Below the pieces are notes generated by a model. The model was not told where the DNA came from. It saw only the letters and a list, made by a program, of their open reading frames with translations, and searched no databases. Of a stretch of 64,000 bases of DNA, positions 1 through 9,675 are shown piece after piece (within the stretch, counting starts at the first letter, position 1; every line of letters starts with the position of its first letter). The position numbers and the translations under genes were made by a program. The stretch spans positions 62,001-126,000 of the forward strand of contig NZ_JBGUAU010000009.1 in assembly GCF_041820985.1 (NCBI RefSeq), read 5' to 3'. This DNA comes from Evansella sp041820985. Its GTDB lineage: Bacteria; Bacillota; Bacilli; Bacillales; Salisediminibacteriaceae.

Positions 1-156
1 ATATAATAGACGTATTAGGAGCTGTAAATGTTTCATACTTTCGAAAATTACATCATAAGTCTTAGTGAAGAATTCTACAATAGGGATTTGTTCCCAATAA
101 ACTTTACTATAGTGGTTACTTTTCTTTCACTCACTTTAGCCCACTCGACTTCAACT

Positions 157-282
157 AATAAGAAAAGCGCAAGACGCCCTTTCAGGACCGAAATGCAAAT
201 GTTCTGGACGATAAAAAGTGCTTTTTACTTTTTAATCGGCCAGGTTATTTGACACGAGGTCCTGGGGCCTGGAGCTAGACAC
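157..282 (+). repeat. Dispersed intergenic repeat, copy 1
   Basis: About 125 bp that recur in inverted orientation at 30788-30914 with roughly 90% identity by eye. Shared blocks include AAGACGCCCTTTCA, ACCGAAATGCAAATG, CCAGGTTATTTGACACGAGG and the end GGAGCTAGACA. The end motif is typical of short dispersed elements seen in Bacillus chromosomes (from memory). The 74-codon frame at 28-252 runs across it and has no family resemblance, so I treat it as non-coding. Confidence 0.8.
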
Positions 283-321
283 CTTTTTAAGTTCAAAAAT
301 TTTATAAATTCTTATCCTTTC

Positions 322-361
322 AAAAAGCCCCAAAGACATATTAAATGCCTTTTGGGGCTTT
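322..361 (-). terminator. Terminator of panE
   Basis: An 11-bp perfect stem (AAAGCCCCAAA/TTTGGGGCTTT) closes a 16-nt loop. Read on the minus strand it ends in a T-rich stretch, 5 nt past the panE stop codon. Confidence 0.85.
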
Positions 362-365
362 CAAT

Positions 366-1283
366 TTACTTTATATTCTTTTCATACACTTTCAAATGTT
401 GAAAAATGAGTCGAAGTAAAGGGGTTTCCACTCCACTTCTTTCTGCTAACAGTAAAAGAAAGCCTTGCAAGTGATCCGCTTCAATATTAGAGCCTTTTTC
501 AATATCTCTTAACATAGAAGATTTCATGGAATCGTCTTGTTTATCAATAATGCTCATTTGTTTTTCTACGATTCCATCGGCAATTGGTGCCCCACTTGTT
601 TCCATCGTCCAACGTATTTCTTCAAATAGTTGTTGGATATAAGTTCTTCCCTCAAGAGTATCACGTATTGGTCCAATTGGTGAACGCATTAACGATGTAA
701 TTCCTGATAATGTAGTGATAAACAAATATTTATGCCACATCTCTTGCTGGATATTATCACTTAATCGGAAAGTAGCTTTCGTACCAGAAAAAACTTCCTC
801 TATTTCTTTTGCTCTTTCCGTTTTTTTACCATTCCACTCTCCGAAGACTACTTCATGGATCTTACTTGTTTGTACGATCGTTCCGTGATTATTTAATGTA
901 GTCTCTATAAAACAAAGTCCACCATATACTTGGTTAGGAGAGAAATAAGCTTTCAACTCGTCCATATGTTCAATTCCATTTAATAAAGGAATAATTACCG
1001 TGTAATCTCTTACAAATGGTTCAATTGCTTTTATTGATTCTTCTAAGTGATATGCCTTCGAAGTAAGTAGTACAACATCATAGGGCTCATCTGGATCCGT
1101 TGCAACGATGGTTTTGGGAAACAAGTTCACGTCACCGTGGATGCTTCGAACAACAAGCCCATCTTTTTTTAATTGCTGTTTTCGTTTTTCCCTTACTAAA
1201 AAAGTTACATCTTCCCCTTTTTCTATTAAACGGCTACCAAAATATCCGCCAACTGCGCCGGCCCCTAGTATTAATATTTTCAT
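366..1283 (-). CDS. panE: 2-dehydropantoate 2-reductase (ketopantoate reductase, ApbA/PanE family)
   Basis: Cytosolic NADPH-dependent enzyme that reduces ketopantoate to pantoate in the pantothenate/CoA pathway. The 305-residue length is normal. The N-terminus carries the dinucleotide motif GAGAVGG (residues 7-13). K76 and N102 sit at the usual substrate-contact positions, and WHK near 182-184 supplies the probable catalytic lysine of the C-terminal domain. It is monocistronic, divergent from the sensor kinase at 1462, and followed by its own terminator. Bacilli often carry two ApbA/PanE paralogues, so this could be the less-characterised one, but the enzyme class is secure. Confidence 0.88.
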   Translation of the reverse strand: MKILILGAGAVGGYFGSRLIEKGEDVTFLVREKRKQQLKKDGLVVRSIHGDVNLFPKTIVATDPDEPYDVVLLTSKAYHLEESIKAIEPFVRDYTVIIPLLNGIEHMDELKAYFSPNQVYGGLCFIETTLNNHGTIVQTSKIHEVVFGEWNGKKTERAKEIEEVFSGTKATFRLSDNIQQEMWHKYLFITTLSGITSLMRSPIGPIRDTLEGRTYIQQLFEEIRWTMETSGAPIADGIVEKQMSIIDKQDDSMKSSMLRDIEKGSNIEADHLQGFLLLLAERSGVETPLLRLIFQHLKVYEKNIK

Positions 1284-1461
1284 TTTTGTACCCCTCTCCT
1301 CTTTCTCTGTTGATTAATTTCTACAGATTACGAAAAAATTCCTTTTTCATAATTCATCAAAAATATAGAATCTTGGTATTATTTAGTAGCTTATGTTAAT
1401 AAAAATAACTATACTTATCGTACTAAGACACGAGGGGAAATATCATTTTTAGGAGGCGGAA

Positions 1462-2784
1462 ATGTCATATACAAAGACAATACAGTTAACAAAAAATGTA
1501 AAAGTAAATGAAGGCTCACATATTCTTTATTTTTATGAGTCAGAAAAACAATATATAGAAAATGTAAAATCTTTCATATTAGCAGCCAAACACCTCCACC
1601 AAGATGTTATTTTTATTGATACACCAGCTCACTTTAAAATAGCTAAGGAACAACTTGGTGATGACATAACGAAATTAGAAGAAAACGGTACCTTTCGATA
1701 TATTGATAATTTAGATTTTTATGAAGCATATGGAGATTTCCACTTCAGTAAAGTAGTAAATAACTTTAAAGAAGCCGTCGCAGGATATGAACCAAAGAAA
1801 AATACTGTACGAGTTTGGGGATTAGTGAACTGGAAAAACCAAGATAACATCCGTGAAAAACTGCAAACATACGAATGTGAGTGTGATATCGCTATAGGAG
1901 AAATTGGAGTTTTAACCGTTTGTGCATATAACAGTAATAACGTACCTGCATACATTCAAACAGATATGTTACGAAGTCACGAGTATTTTATGACAGATGA
2001 TGACCTTGTTCTATCGTCACTCTACAAGCAATACAATGAAACAATTTTCCCAACCTTATCTGCCCAAACAGAAATTGAGACAGAGGTAGATTTTTACAAA
2101 CAAAAGCTTGATTTCATTCATGTTGTTGCTCATGAAGTTCGTAATCCATTGACTGTTATTAAATCATTTGCTAGTTTATTAAAGACAGAAATAGATGATC
2201 CACGTGCACACGAGAAGCTACAATTAATTGAAGATTACTCCGATGCCATTGACCATGAAATTCATCATATCATTCAGACAGAACAAATGATTAGTATGGA
2301 TAGTTTTTGGGAGAAAAAGAGAGTACAAGTTTCTACTATTCTTTCTGAAGCAATTAAAATCATGAAGACGAAGGCCAGAACACAAAATATTTCGTTAGAA
2401 TACAAGATTTCCATAGACAACGATATACATGTACATGCGAATTTTATGGGTCTGAAATTAATAATTACAAACTTACTGAGTAACGCAATTAAATATAGTT
2501 CCGAACGGCAAATAGTTACCATCCTATGTTTTGAAAAACAAGGAAAACTTATAATAGAAGTTGTTGACCAAGGGATAGGAATGACAAAAGACCAGTTAAA
2601 CAAGCTATTTAAAAAGTATCAAAAAATGAACGAGGAACATACAGGGCAAGGAATTGGGTTGTATATGGTTAATAAATTAGTCAACCATTTTCACGGTGAC
2701 ATCTCTGTTCAGAGTACACCTTGTAAAGGTACAACCGTTTCCATATCCCTTCCCATTATGAAGGAGGAAGATGAGTTTGAGTAA
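1462..2784 (+). CDS. MEDS-domain sensor histidine kinase
   Basis: 440-residue soluble histidine kinase with no membrane segment. Residues about 15-175 resemble the MEDS (methanogen/methylotroph DcmR-type sensory) fold, with GSHILYFYES near the start. The phospho-acceptor helix contains HEVRNPL with H224. The C-terminal HATPase has the N box NLLSNAIKY and G boxes DQGIGM and GQGIGLYM. The start follows AGGAGGCGGAA. The stop lies 14 bp inside the oligoendopeptidase gene, implying translational coupling. No response regulator is adjacent, so its partner and signal are unknown. Confidence 0.85.
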   Translation: MSYTKTIQLTKNVKVNEGSHILYFYESEKQYIENVKSFILAAKHLHQDVIFIDTPAHFKIAKEQLGDDITKLEENGTFRYIDNLDFYEAYGDFHFSKVVNNFKEAVAGYEPKKNTVRVWGLVNWKNQDNIREKLQTYECECDIAIGEIGVLTVCAYNSNNVPAYIQTDMLRSHEYFMTDDDLVLSSLYKQYNETIFPTLSAQTEIETEVDFYKQKLDFIHVVAHEVRNPLTVIKSFASLLKTEIDDPRAHEKLQLIEDYSDAIDHEIHHIIQTEQMISMDSFWEKKRVQVSTILSEAIKIMKTKARTQNISLEYKISIDNDIHVHANFMGLKLIITNLLSNAIKYSSERQIVTILCFEKQGKLIIEVVDQGIGMTKDQLNKLFKKYQKMNEEHTGQGIGLYMVNKLVNHFHGDISVQSTPCKGTTVSISLPIMKEEDEFE

Positions 2785-4468
2785 ATTTTATGTGGAAAAA
2801 CTAGATTTTCAACAACCACAGCTAATCGAAGAAAAGTTTCAACAATTAGTTAACACTACCATTGATTCTGTTGAGGAGATGGGATCATGGTTGCAAGAAC
2901 AATCAAAACTATATGATGCTGTTGAAGAAGCCTTATCCGGCCACTATATTGACTTTCAATGTCAAAGTAATTCGGATGATGCAAAGGAAGCTTTTGATCA
3001 TGATCAACGAATTATCATACCTATTTTTAAGAAGTATGAAGCAATCCTTGATGATAAATTCCTTTCAACACCAGTAAGTAGTAAGCTGAATCCTGACTTA
3101 TACAAGCAATTTCTTATGAGTAAGAAAAATGCCAAAGAGCTTTTTCGAAAAGAAAATATTGACTTAGAAATTGAAGAAGATCGCTTAGCTACGAAATACT
3201 TTGAAATTACAGGTAGTTTAACAGTGGACTGGGATGGGGAAGAAAAAACATTAAGTCAGCTTCAAGAATACAACGAGGATAGCGATCGAAGTATTCGCGA
3301 AAAGGCTGCAACTCTTCGAATGGAAGCTTTCTCAACAAAACAAGAAGAGCTTCAAGATATCATGACACAATTAATCGAACTAAGACAAAGAAAAGCAGAT
3401 AATTCTGGATTGCAAAACTACCGTGATTATATGTTTAAAAAATATGAACGATTTGATTATAGTCCAGAAGATTGCAAAACGTTAGCGACAGCTATTCAGA
3501 AGCATGTAAAGCCTTTAAAGGAAAAACTACAAAGAAAACACCAAGAGGAATTAAGTCTTGATACATATCGTCCTTGGGATCGAATGGCTGTACCAATTGG
3601 TGAAAAACCGTTAAAGCCTTTTGATACGATTGAAGAGTTAGTAGAGAAATCAGCTACCATATTTGATAAGCTTGATCCACGTTTTTCACAATTAATTAAA
3701 GAAATGAATTCTCGTGGAATGCTTGATCTAACGAGCCGAAAAGGAAAAGCTCCAGGAGGGTTTTGTTGTCCACTTCCTGTGTCTAATTTATCATTTATCT
3801 TTATGAACGCAGCAAACAGTCAATCTGACTTAGTTACGCTCATTCATGAGATGGGGCATTGTATTCATAATGATTTGAAGAGAATTCAACCATTAAGTAA
3901 GTACCGCGACACACCAATGGAATCTTCCGAACTAGCAAGTATGTCTATGGAATTATTGACGATGGACCAGTGGAACCTCTTTTATGAAAACGAGGAAGAA
4001 CTTCTTCGAGCAAAGAGGGATCAACTGAAAGGAATTATCGACTTTTTACCTGCTGGAATAGTTGTGGATCAGTTTCAACATTGGATATATGAGAACCCCA
4101 ATCATACTGCTACGGAACGAAATGATAAATACTTTGACATAGTACAATCATTAGACTCTAACGTAGTAGATTGGAGTGGATATGAAGAATGGGCGAAAAA
4201 CAATTGGCTACCTATTCTCCACATTTTTGAAGTGCCGTTCTACTATATTGAATACGTCATCGCACAATTAGGTGCCGTTCAAATGTATAAGCAGTACAAA
4301 GAAAATCCAGAACTTGCATTGAGTAATTATAAAAAGGCTCTATCCTTAGGTAGCTCAAAGTCTTTGCCAGAAGTATATGCCGCAGCAGGAATTTCTTTTG
4401 ATTTTTCAGAAGAAATGATACAAGAACTAATGGAATTTTTAGAAAAAGAGTTAGAACTATTAAATTAA
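2771..4468 (+). CDS. M3 family oligoendopeptidase (PepF-like)
   Basis: 565-residue cytosolic zinc metallopeptidase expected to cut short peptides. The HEMGH signature (H359-E360-H363) gives the HExxH zinc site, and the downstream ESSELASM stretch supplies the third ligand Glu, as in M3 enzymes. The start overlaps the kinase gene, with AAGGAGG three nt before ATG; a TTG two codons later has better spacing and could also be used. It is shorter than B. subtilis PepF/YjbG (about 670) but typical of the Bacillus COG1164 subgroup. A strong terminator follows. Confidence 0.88.
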   Translation: MSLSKFYVEKLDFQQPQLIEEKFQQLVNTTIDSVEEMGSWLQEQSKLYDAVEEALSGHYIDFQCQSNSDDAKEAFDHDQRIIIPIFKKYEAILDDKFLSTPVSSKLNPDLYKQFLMSKKNAKELFRKENIDLEIEEDRLATKYFEITGSLTVDWDGEEKTLSQLQEYNEDSDRSIREKAATLRMEAFSTKQEELQDIMTQLIELRQRKADNSGLQNYRDYMFKKYERFDYSPEDCKTLATAIQKHVKPLKEKLQRKHQEELSLDTYRPWDRMAVPIGEKPLKPFDTIEELVEKSATIFDKLDPRFSQLIKEMNSRGMLDLTSRKGKAPGGFCCPLPVSNLSFIFMNAANSQSDLVTLIHEMGHCIHNDLKRIQPLSKYRDTPMESSELASMSMELLTMDQWNLFYENEEELLRAKRDQLKGIIDFLPAGIVVDQFQHWIYENPNHTATERNDKYFDIVQSLDSNVVDWSGYEEWAKNNWLPILHIFEVPFYYIEYVIAQLGAVQMYKQYKENPELALSNYKKALSLGSSKSLPEVYAAAGISFDFSEEMIQELMEFLEKELELLN

Positions 4469-4482
4469 TAATAACTATGAAA

Positions 4483-4520
4483 ACAGACGAAAGAACAAAA
4501 GGTTCTTTCGTCTGTTCCTT
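4483..4520 (+). terminator. Terminator of kinase/oligoendopeptidase operon
   Basis: Perfect 14-bp stem (ACAGACGAAAGAAC with GTTCTTTCGTCTGT) followed by a T-rich tail, 14 nt after the peptidase stop. Confidence 0.9.
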
Positions 4521-4600
4521 TATTAATAGTTATTAATTTTATATAAATTTAATATAGTATGATAAGATTAATATAAAATCTATTCTAGGGTGGGGAGTAT

Positions 4601-6106
4601 ATGTCCAATTTACCATTCGATTCAAATAACGTTATTTTGCTCGTTGCTATACTCCTGTTTCTCGGTGTTCTTACCACTAAATTTTCCTCTCGTTTCGGAG
4701 TTCCTGCCCTTGTATTGTTTATTGGTCTAGGTATATTCATGGGTAGTGACGTAACTGGACTCATATACTTTGATAACCCCAAAATTGCACAGGTAATAGG
4801 TATATTTGCACTTATTTTAATTTTGTTTGAGGGTGGTCTCCAAACAAAATGGGAAAACGTCCGTAAAGTGGCAGCACCATCACTAACATTGGCAACGGTT
4901 GGGGTATTGTTTACTGCTATTATCGTTGGAATATGTGCTAAATATATTATTGGTTTCTCGTGGATTGAGGCATTTTTGTTTGGCTCTATCGTAGGTTCCA
5001 CGGATGCTGCCGCTGTTTTCAGTGTTTTAAGAGGAAAAAATATTAGACAAAATTTAGAAGGAACTCTTGAAGCTGAATCAGGCACGAACGACCCAATGGC
5101 TGTATTTTTAACTATTTCTTTTATCGGCTTCTATACTGCTGCAGAAATAAACACACTAAATCTCGTATTCTCTTTCTTTTGGCAAATGGGTGTGGGCTTA
5201 GTAATGGGATATGCCTTAGGCAAGCTAGCAATATATTCTATCAATAAAATCAATCTAGATTCAAGTGGTCTGTACCCTGTACTCGCATCAGCCTTTGCAA
5301 TTATGGCATATAGTGTCACATCCATGGTTCAAGCAAGTGGGTTCTTAGCGGTTTATATAACCGCTCTCGTTATGGCCAATCACGATTTAACATATAAACA
5401 ATCTATCTTTCGTTTTCATGAAGGGTTTGCATGGATGATGCAAATTGTCATGTTCGTTATCCTAGGACTCTTTGTTTTCCCAGGTCAATTACTAAATGTA
5501 ACTATCATGCTTCAAGGTTTATTACTTTCCCTTATTTTAATTTTAGTGGCTAGACCTATTTCTGTGTTTCTTTCCTTGCATTTGTATCGCTATTCTTGGC
5601 GGGAAAAAGTCTTCTTGTCATGGGCAGGTCTTAGGGGAGCTGTTCCAATCGTATTAGCAACCTTCCCTATGTTAGCAGGGTTAGAAAATAGTCAACTCAT
5701 TTTCAACCTTGTATTCTTTATCGTTGTAACATCCACCCTCTTACAAGGGTCCAGTATTCCTTTTATCGGGAAAAAATTAGGGTTAACTCAGCCAAGGAAA
5801 ACAACTCCGGAACATGTTATTGAGTTGAACTCCATCGGTAAAGCGAATGCAGAAATGGTAGAGTTTTTTATCGATACCGAAAATGATAACATTGGAAAAC
5901 GAATAGAAAAGTTAAAATTACCTCAAGGTGTATTAATTAATGCAATTATTCGAAACAAAGAATTAATCCCTCCACATGGGAAAACAAAAATACTCTCAGG
6001 AGATACATTATTTGTTTTAGTAAAAAAAGATAGAATCTCATCTGCTAAACAGGTAATTCTTGCTAAAAAGGATACTACAGACAAATCAACCTTGGAATCC
6101 CATTAA
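4601..6106 (+). CDS. Potassium/proton antiporter, CPA1 NhaP2/CvrA type
   Basis: 501-residue membrane protein with about 12-13 transmembrane segments in the first 390 residues and a cytoplasmic tail. The membrane part has the CPA antiporter stretch GSIVGSTDAAAVFSVLRGKN and SGTNDPMA, the family's ion-site region. The tail (about 395-480) matches a TrkA-C/RCK_C regulatory domain. ATG follows a GGGGAG ribosome site. It probably serves K+ and pH homeostasis. Cation specificity cannot be read from sequence alone. Confidence 0.87.
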   Translation: MSNLPFDSNNVILLVAILLFLGVLTTKFSSRFGVPALVLFIGLGIFMGSDVTGLIYFDNPKIAQVIGIFALILILFEGGLQTKWENVRKVAAPSLTLATVGVLFTAIIVGICAKYIIGFSWIEAFLFGSIVGSTDAAAVFSVLRGKNIRQNLEGTLEAESGTNDPMAVFLTISFIGFYTAAEINTLNLVFSFFWQMGVGLVMGYALGKLAIYSINKINLDSSGLYPVLASAFAIMAYSVTSMVQASGFLAVYITALVMANHDLTYKQSIFRFHEGFAWMMQIVMFVILGLFVFPGQLLNVTIMLQGLLLSLILILVARPISVFLSLHLYRYSWREKVFLSWAGLRGAVPIVLATFPMLAGLENSQLIFNLVFFIVVTSTLLQGSSIPFIGKKLGLTQPRKTTPEHVIELNSIGKANAEMVEFFIDTENDNIGKRIEKLKLPQGVLINAIIRNKELIPPHGKTKILSGDTLFVLVKKDRISSAKQVILAKKDTTDKSTLESH

Positions 6107-6194
6107 TTTTCTAGGTCAGTACCTTAGCAATCTCCTAGTTATTTTGATATAATACAGCTATCATTTTAAGAATTAGTGAAAGGTAGTGTAGCAA

Positions 6195-6389
6195 ATGGAT
6201 ATTTTTACAATTCCTGATCCATCCGAAGGCAATCTAGCATATGGATATATTATTTTAATCCTCGTATTTATTGCGGCCTCCTTCACGGTAAATAGATTGA
6301 AAAAAGCTACGAGACGCCAATCAGAGAAAAATGAACAGTCGTTGCCACAATATGAGCTTGGACAAGAAGAACCAAACAAAGAGAAATGA
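6195..6389 (+). CDS. Small single-pass membrane protein, unknown function
   Basis: 64 residues: a short acidic N-terminus, one hydrophobic helix (about residues 17-36), then a charged tail rich in K, R, E and Q. GAAAGG lies upstream of ATG with acceptable spacing, and the ORF ends just before a terminator hairpin. I do not recognise the family. It may be cotranscribed with the antiporter 88 bp upstream. Confidence 0.6.
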   Translation: MDIFTIPDPSEGNLAYGYIILILVFIAASFTVNRLKKATRRQSEKNEQSLPQYELGQEEPNKEK

Positions 6390-6410
6390 TATTTCAAACA
6401 TTCATATAAA

Positions 6411-6442
6411 AAGCGGCTGGAATATTGTTCCAGCCACTTTCT
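6411..6442 (-). terminator. Bidirectional terminator, mainly of the ECF sigma operon
   Basis: Stem of AAGCGGCTGGAA against TTCCAGCCACTT with one mismatch. The minus-strand reading is followed by TTTTTAT, so it best serves the anti-sigma operon; it also separates the convergent small membrane gene. Confidence 0.8.
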
Positions 6443-6450
6443 TAATTTAC

Positions 6451-8046
6451 TTATTTCACCTCTACTATATCTGTCAAACGTTCTTTTATATCTAGATTTA
6501 TTGTCTTTATATAGCCTGTAATACCAATTTCCGTTAAAATGGGTTGATCCTCTGTGGTTTTATCGAATCGAAGCATGTGTTCTACTGAAAACATCCTCGC
6601 ATTATCTAATTCTTCCATTTTAAACATATATTCATAATCGTACATATTACCATGATCATCAACAATTGCAGGAAATACAGAAGCTGAAGAGTTTCTTCTC
6701 CCAAGATGATCCCATCCATCCAATTGTAATAATTCATACTCCCGATCTAGATCTAATTCTTCTTCGACGAAAACAGTGGTAAACTCATCATTCATATCTA
6801 CCTCGGTTACGGTAATTGGATTATCCTTGTAATGAATTGTATAGGGTAGGTTCGAGCTGTCTACTGGGATTAACACATTATCAAAAACAGATACAGATGC
6901 TCTATCGAAAATTATCTCTATTTTTCTCAATTCTTCAAAAAAGATTGTGTCAAAGCTTGAGCCAGCGTTAGTCATTACTGTTCCAGAACTACCATTATAA
7001 CTTGTTCCAAAATGGAATGGATTTTGCTTATACGTTCGACCATTTACCCTCAGTTCTCCGACATTAATATAGTCTATTACTTCTTCCTCTCCATAGTTAG
7101 ATTCAAAATGATATAAAAGAACTGTATTTGTTGGCCCTACTAGTAAGGCCTTAAGGCGAATTTCACTGTCCATAATCTCTACTAATTGATTATTAAGATC
7201 ATATTCCTTTACTGGATGTTTCGTAACTGGTACTTCAAAGGACCAAGATCCTTGTATTTCATGAACTGTAACATTAAACATATCATGCCAACTAAAGTCA
7301 CTTTGCTCAGTATATTGCAATGTATCAATGGATAGCTGAATTTCCCCCTCTTCTACATCCAATGGGCTTAATACAATTCTCCCTCTAGACTCATACTCAC
7401 TTTCTGAATGTAAATTCATATTAGAACTAACATACCTTGGATTCGATATTTCGTCATTAAACTCCCTATCCCATAATTGCTCCTTATTTTCAACTATTAC
7501 TTTTTGAAAATCTAATTGATATCGTTCCTGTCTTTGTAAGTCCTCAATCTCATAATAAATAACTGTCTGCATCTCATCTGCAACAACCTCTGTTATTGTC
7601 ATACGAACGTTATTGTCTTCCACCGATATATTTAGTCGTTCTCCATAGCCTTCTTCAATTAACTTCTCCAGAGCATCATATTCCTTGGATGTGTACGATT
7701 CCCACCAAGCTGGCACCTCTGTAAAACCATTCGTTGCAAGACCAGAAGCGATTAATAAAAATCCAATAATCGCTGCTACACTACTTACCCACCATACACT
7801 TAGATTCTTTCTCTTTTTACGCGTCGAGTTTTTCACCCGTTTTTCCACATTCTGAAAAAATTTGGGAGGCACATAAATTTGACTAGCTTCTTTTTTTATA
7901 AAAGCAACCGATTTTTTTAACTCTTGATATTCATTTGCACAGAAACTACAGTTTTCTATATGCTCTACTAACTCGTTTTTATCTTTCTCTATTAAATCAC
8001 CATCTACATAGTTAACTAATAAGTCGCGACATGTTTGACAGTCCAC
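6451..8046 (-). CDS. Anti-sigma factor with zinc-finger N-terminus and DUF4179-type ectodomain
   Basis: Probable membrane regulator holding the ECF sigma factor at 8063. The cytoplasmic N-terminus has the zf-HC2 pattern C3-x2-C6...H29-x3-C33-x2-C36, followed by one transmembrane helix around residues 83-104 and a large extracytoplasmic region of about 420 residues resembling DUF4179. I chose the GTG at 8046 because AGGTG lies six nt upstream; a GTG three codons earlier (8055) is possible but has poor spacing. The gene lies 16 nt after the sigma stop, the classical sigma/anti-sigma arrangement. The signal is unknown. Confidence 0.82.
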   Translation of the reverse strand: MDCQTCRDLLVNYVDGDLIEKDKNELVEHIENCSFCANEYQELKKSVAFIKKEASQIYVPPKFFQNVEKRVKNSTRKKRKNLSVWWVSSVAAIIGFLLIASGLATNGFTEVPAWWESYTSKEYDALEKLIEEGYGERLNISVEDNNVRMTITEVVADEMQTVIYYEIEDLQRQERYQLDFQKVIVENKEQLWDREFNDEISNPRYVSSNMNLHSESEYESRGRIVLSPLDVEEGEIQLSIDTLQYTEQSDFSWHDMFNVTVHEIQGSWSFEVPVTKHPVKEYDLNNQLVEIMDSEIRLKALLVGPTNTVLLYHFESNYGEEEVIDYINVGELRVNGRTYKQNPFHFGTSYNGSSGTVMTNAGSSFDTIFFEELRKIEIIFDRASVSVFDNVLIPVDSSNLPYTIHYKDNPITVTEVDMNDEFTTVFVEEELDLDREYELLQLDGWDHLGRRNSSASVFPAIVDDHGNMYDYEYMFKMEELDNARMFSVEHMLRFDKTTEDQPILTEIGITGYIKTINLDIKERLTDIVEVK

Positions 8047-8062
8047 TATAATCACCTGCCTC

Positions 8063-8590
8063 TTAGAATAGTTTACGAATTGCTTTCAATCCCCTATGAA
8101 TTTTTGTTTTCACCGTATTTTCTTGCATTTTAACTATTTGGCCAATCTCCTTGTGCGTATATCCTGAAATGTACTTTAAGGTAATTAATTCTCTCGTATC
8201 ATTATCTAGTTTTTCCATTACGTCCGATAATTCCAAGTTCGATACTTTCTCCCTTTCAGGTAATTCATTATCTGAATCTATCTTTTCCATCACTCGAGAT
8301 CTCTTTTTCTCTCGAAGAATTTTCTTACATTCATTCAGAAATATACGAATAAACCATGTTTCAAAATAATGGTCCGTTTTTAATGTATAAATTTTTTCGT
8401 ATGTAATTAAGATTGCATTATGAAGTGCATCCTCGATATCTAGTTGATTTTGCAAATACGACCAACCAATTCGATAAAGTTTCTCATTTCTAATTTCTAT
8501 CCACTGGAGCAATAACGTCATTTCTTCTTTTTTTAATGATAAAACAACTTCTTCTTGTGAAATCTTAGCTAGCCCTACCATCACATTCAT
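8063..8590 (-). CDS. ECF-type RNA polymerase sigma factor
   Basis: About 175-residue sigma-70 family factor with regions 2 and 4 only. Region 2 includes DIEDALHNAIL and WFIRIFLNECKK. Region 4 has the helix-turn-helix GYTHKEIGQIVKMQENTVKT near the C-terminus. Upstream ATGGAGGGG reads as the ribosome site, favouring the ATG at 8590 over an in-frame ATG at 8602; a third ATG at 8581 is also possible. It is the first gene of the operon with its anti-sigma factor and probably autoregulates, though I could not find a convincing ECF promoter. Confidence 0.85.
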   Translation of the reverse strand: MNVMVGLAKISQEEVVLSLKKEEMTLLLQWIEIRNEKLYRIGWSYLQNQLDIEDALHNAILITYEKIYTLKTDHYFETWFIRIFLNECKKILREKKRSRVMEKIDSDNELPEREKVSNLELSDVMEKLDNDTRELITLKYISGYTHKEIGQIVKMQENTVKTKIHRGLKAIRKLF

Positions 8591-8983
8591 ATACCCCTCC
8601 ATTTTTCTTTTTCAATTAGATCATTTAAGATGCTCATTCGTTTCAACTTTTTAAACTAATTATGAAATTTATCGTTTTTTAACCAATGTAGGTCATTTGG
8701 AATTAACCTTATATATGAGATTAGAAACAACACCGAGTTAATTTCCGTAAGCACGAGAATTTCACTTGCTGCTTTCCATTTCCTTATTTCTAAAAGATTG
8801 TGTAATTTTCCTAAGTATGACATACGTCATTATTAAATATCACGTTTATCTTATATAATACTAAGAGTAACCATGTGAAGAAGTAATCAATGTTTATAGT
8901 TATGTGGATATAAATAAATGGAATATTCACTATGTGGGTTTAAACTAAGAATTCTTGAATAATATTGAAGGGAGATTTTAGAC
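8591..8983. other. Divergent intergenic region, sigma operon / hemolysin III gene
   Basis: AT-rich and without a credible ORF. A possible -10 (TATAAT, 8854-8859) for the plus-strand gene has only a weak -35 (TATTAA at 8831-8836). Short imperfect direct repeats TATGTGGATATAAA and TATGTGGGTTTAAA occur in the leader (about 8899-8945). Confidence 0.4.
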
Positions 8984-9634
8984 ATGGCAGATACACATAT
9001 TTTTTCCAAGGGTGAAGAAATTGCAAATTCCATTACTCACGGCTTAGGTGCCTTATTAAGTGTTGCAGGATTAGTACTTCTTATCGTGTTCTCCAGTATC
9101 CATGGTACTCCGTGGCATATTGTTAGCTTTACTCTATTCGGTATAACGATGGTGCTTTTGTATACCGCTTCTACTTTTGTACATGCACTACCGCGTGGAA
9201 AAGCGAAGGATGTATTTGAAATCTTGGATCATTCATCCATATACTTCTTTATCGCAGGAACATATACACCGTTTCTTTTTATCGTCGTACAAGGAACATT
9301 AGGCTGGACGTTATTTGGGGTTGTTTGGGGGCTTGCTATTGGAGGAACTATCTTTAAATGCTTCTTTGTAAAGAAGTTTTTAGTTACCTCTACCCTTTTA
9401 TACGTTGTAATGGGTTGGTTAATTGTATTTGCTTGGACACCATTATCAGAGGGGTTACATCCAAATGGCATTTATCTACTCGTAGCAGGCGGACTTTGCT
9501 ATACAATAGGGGCAATCTTTTATATGTGGCGTGGCTTCCAATATCATCATGCAGTATGGCATTTGTTTGTATTAGGTGGTACTGTTACGCATTTTTTTGC
9601 GATATTACTTTACGTTTTACCGATAGTATCATAA
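8984..9634 (+). CDS. Hemolysin III family (PAQR/TrhA) membrane protein
   Basis: 216 residues with seven predicted transmembrane helices. Family marks are EEIANSITHGLGALLS at the N-terminus, DHSSIYFFIAGTYTP in the middle, and HHAVWHL...HFF near the C-terminus; the conserved His and Asp form the metal site of PAQR proteins. ATG follows GAAGGGAG. Bacterial members are linked to membrane energetics and lipid homeostasis; the older hemolysin label is probably misleading. Monocistronic with a terminator shared with ppaC. Confidence 0.9.
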   Translation: MADTHIFSKGEEIANSITHGLGALLSVAGLVLLIVFSSIHGTPWHIVSFTLFGITMVLLYTASTFVHALPRGKAKDVFEILDHSSIYFFIAGTYTPFLFIVVQGTLGWTLFGVVWGLAIGGTIFKCFFVKKFLVTSTLLYVVMGWLIVFAWTPLSEGLHPNGIYLLVAGGLCYTIGAIFYMWRGFQYHHAVWHLFVLGGTVTHFFAILLYVLPIVS

Positions 9635-9638
9635 AAAT

Positions 9639-9672
9639 GAGGGAATCAACACACGTTGATACCCTCTCTTTT
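9639..9672. terminator. Bidirectional terminator between hemolysin III gene and ppaC
   Basis: GAGGGAATCAAC pairs with GTTGATACCCTC (one mismatch) around an ACAC loop. T runs occur on both sides, serving the convergent genes. Confidence 0.85.
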
Positions 9673-9675
9673 TAT

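Noticed and set aside
28..252. 74-codon plus-strand frame at the left edge
   Set aside because: It crosses the dispersed repeat at 157-282, has no good ribosome site and no protein-like character.
6110..6160. Terminator between the NhaP2-type gene and the 64-residue gene
   Set aside because: CTAGG/CCTAG is only five base pairs with a long loop and no T run.
8640..8645. TGAAAC-like -35 for an ECF autoregulated promoter (minus strand)
   Set aside because: No CGTA/CGTC-like -10 at 16-17 nt spacing, so I do not call a promoter.
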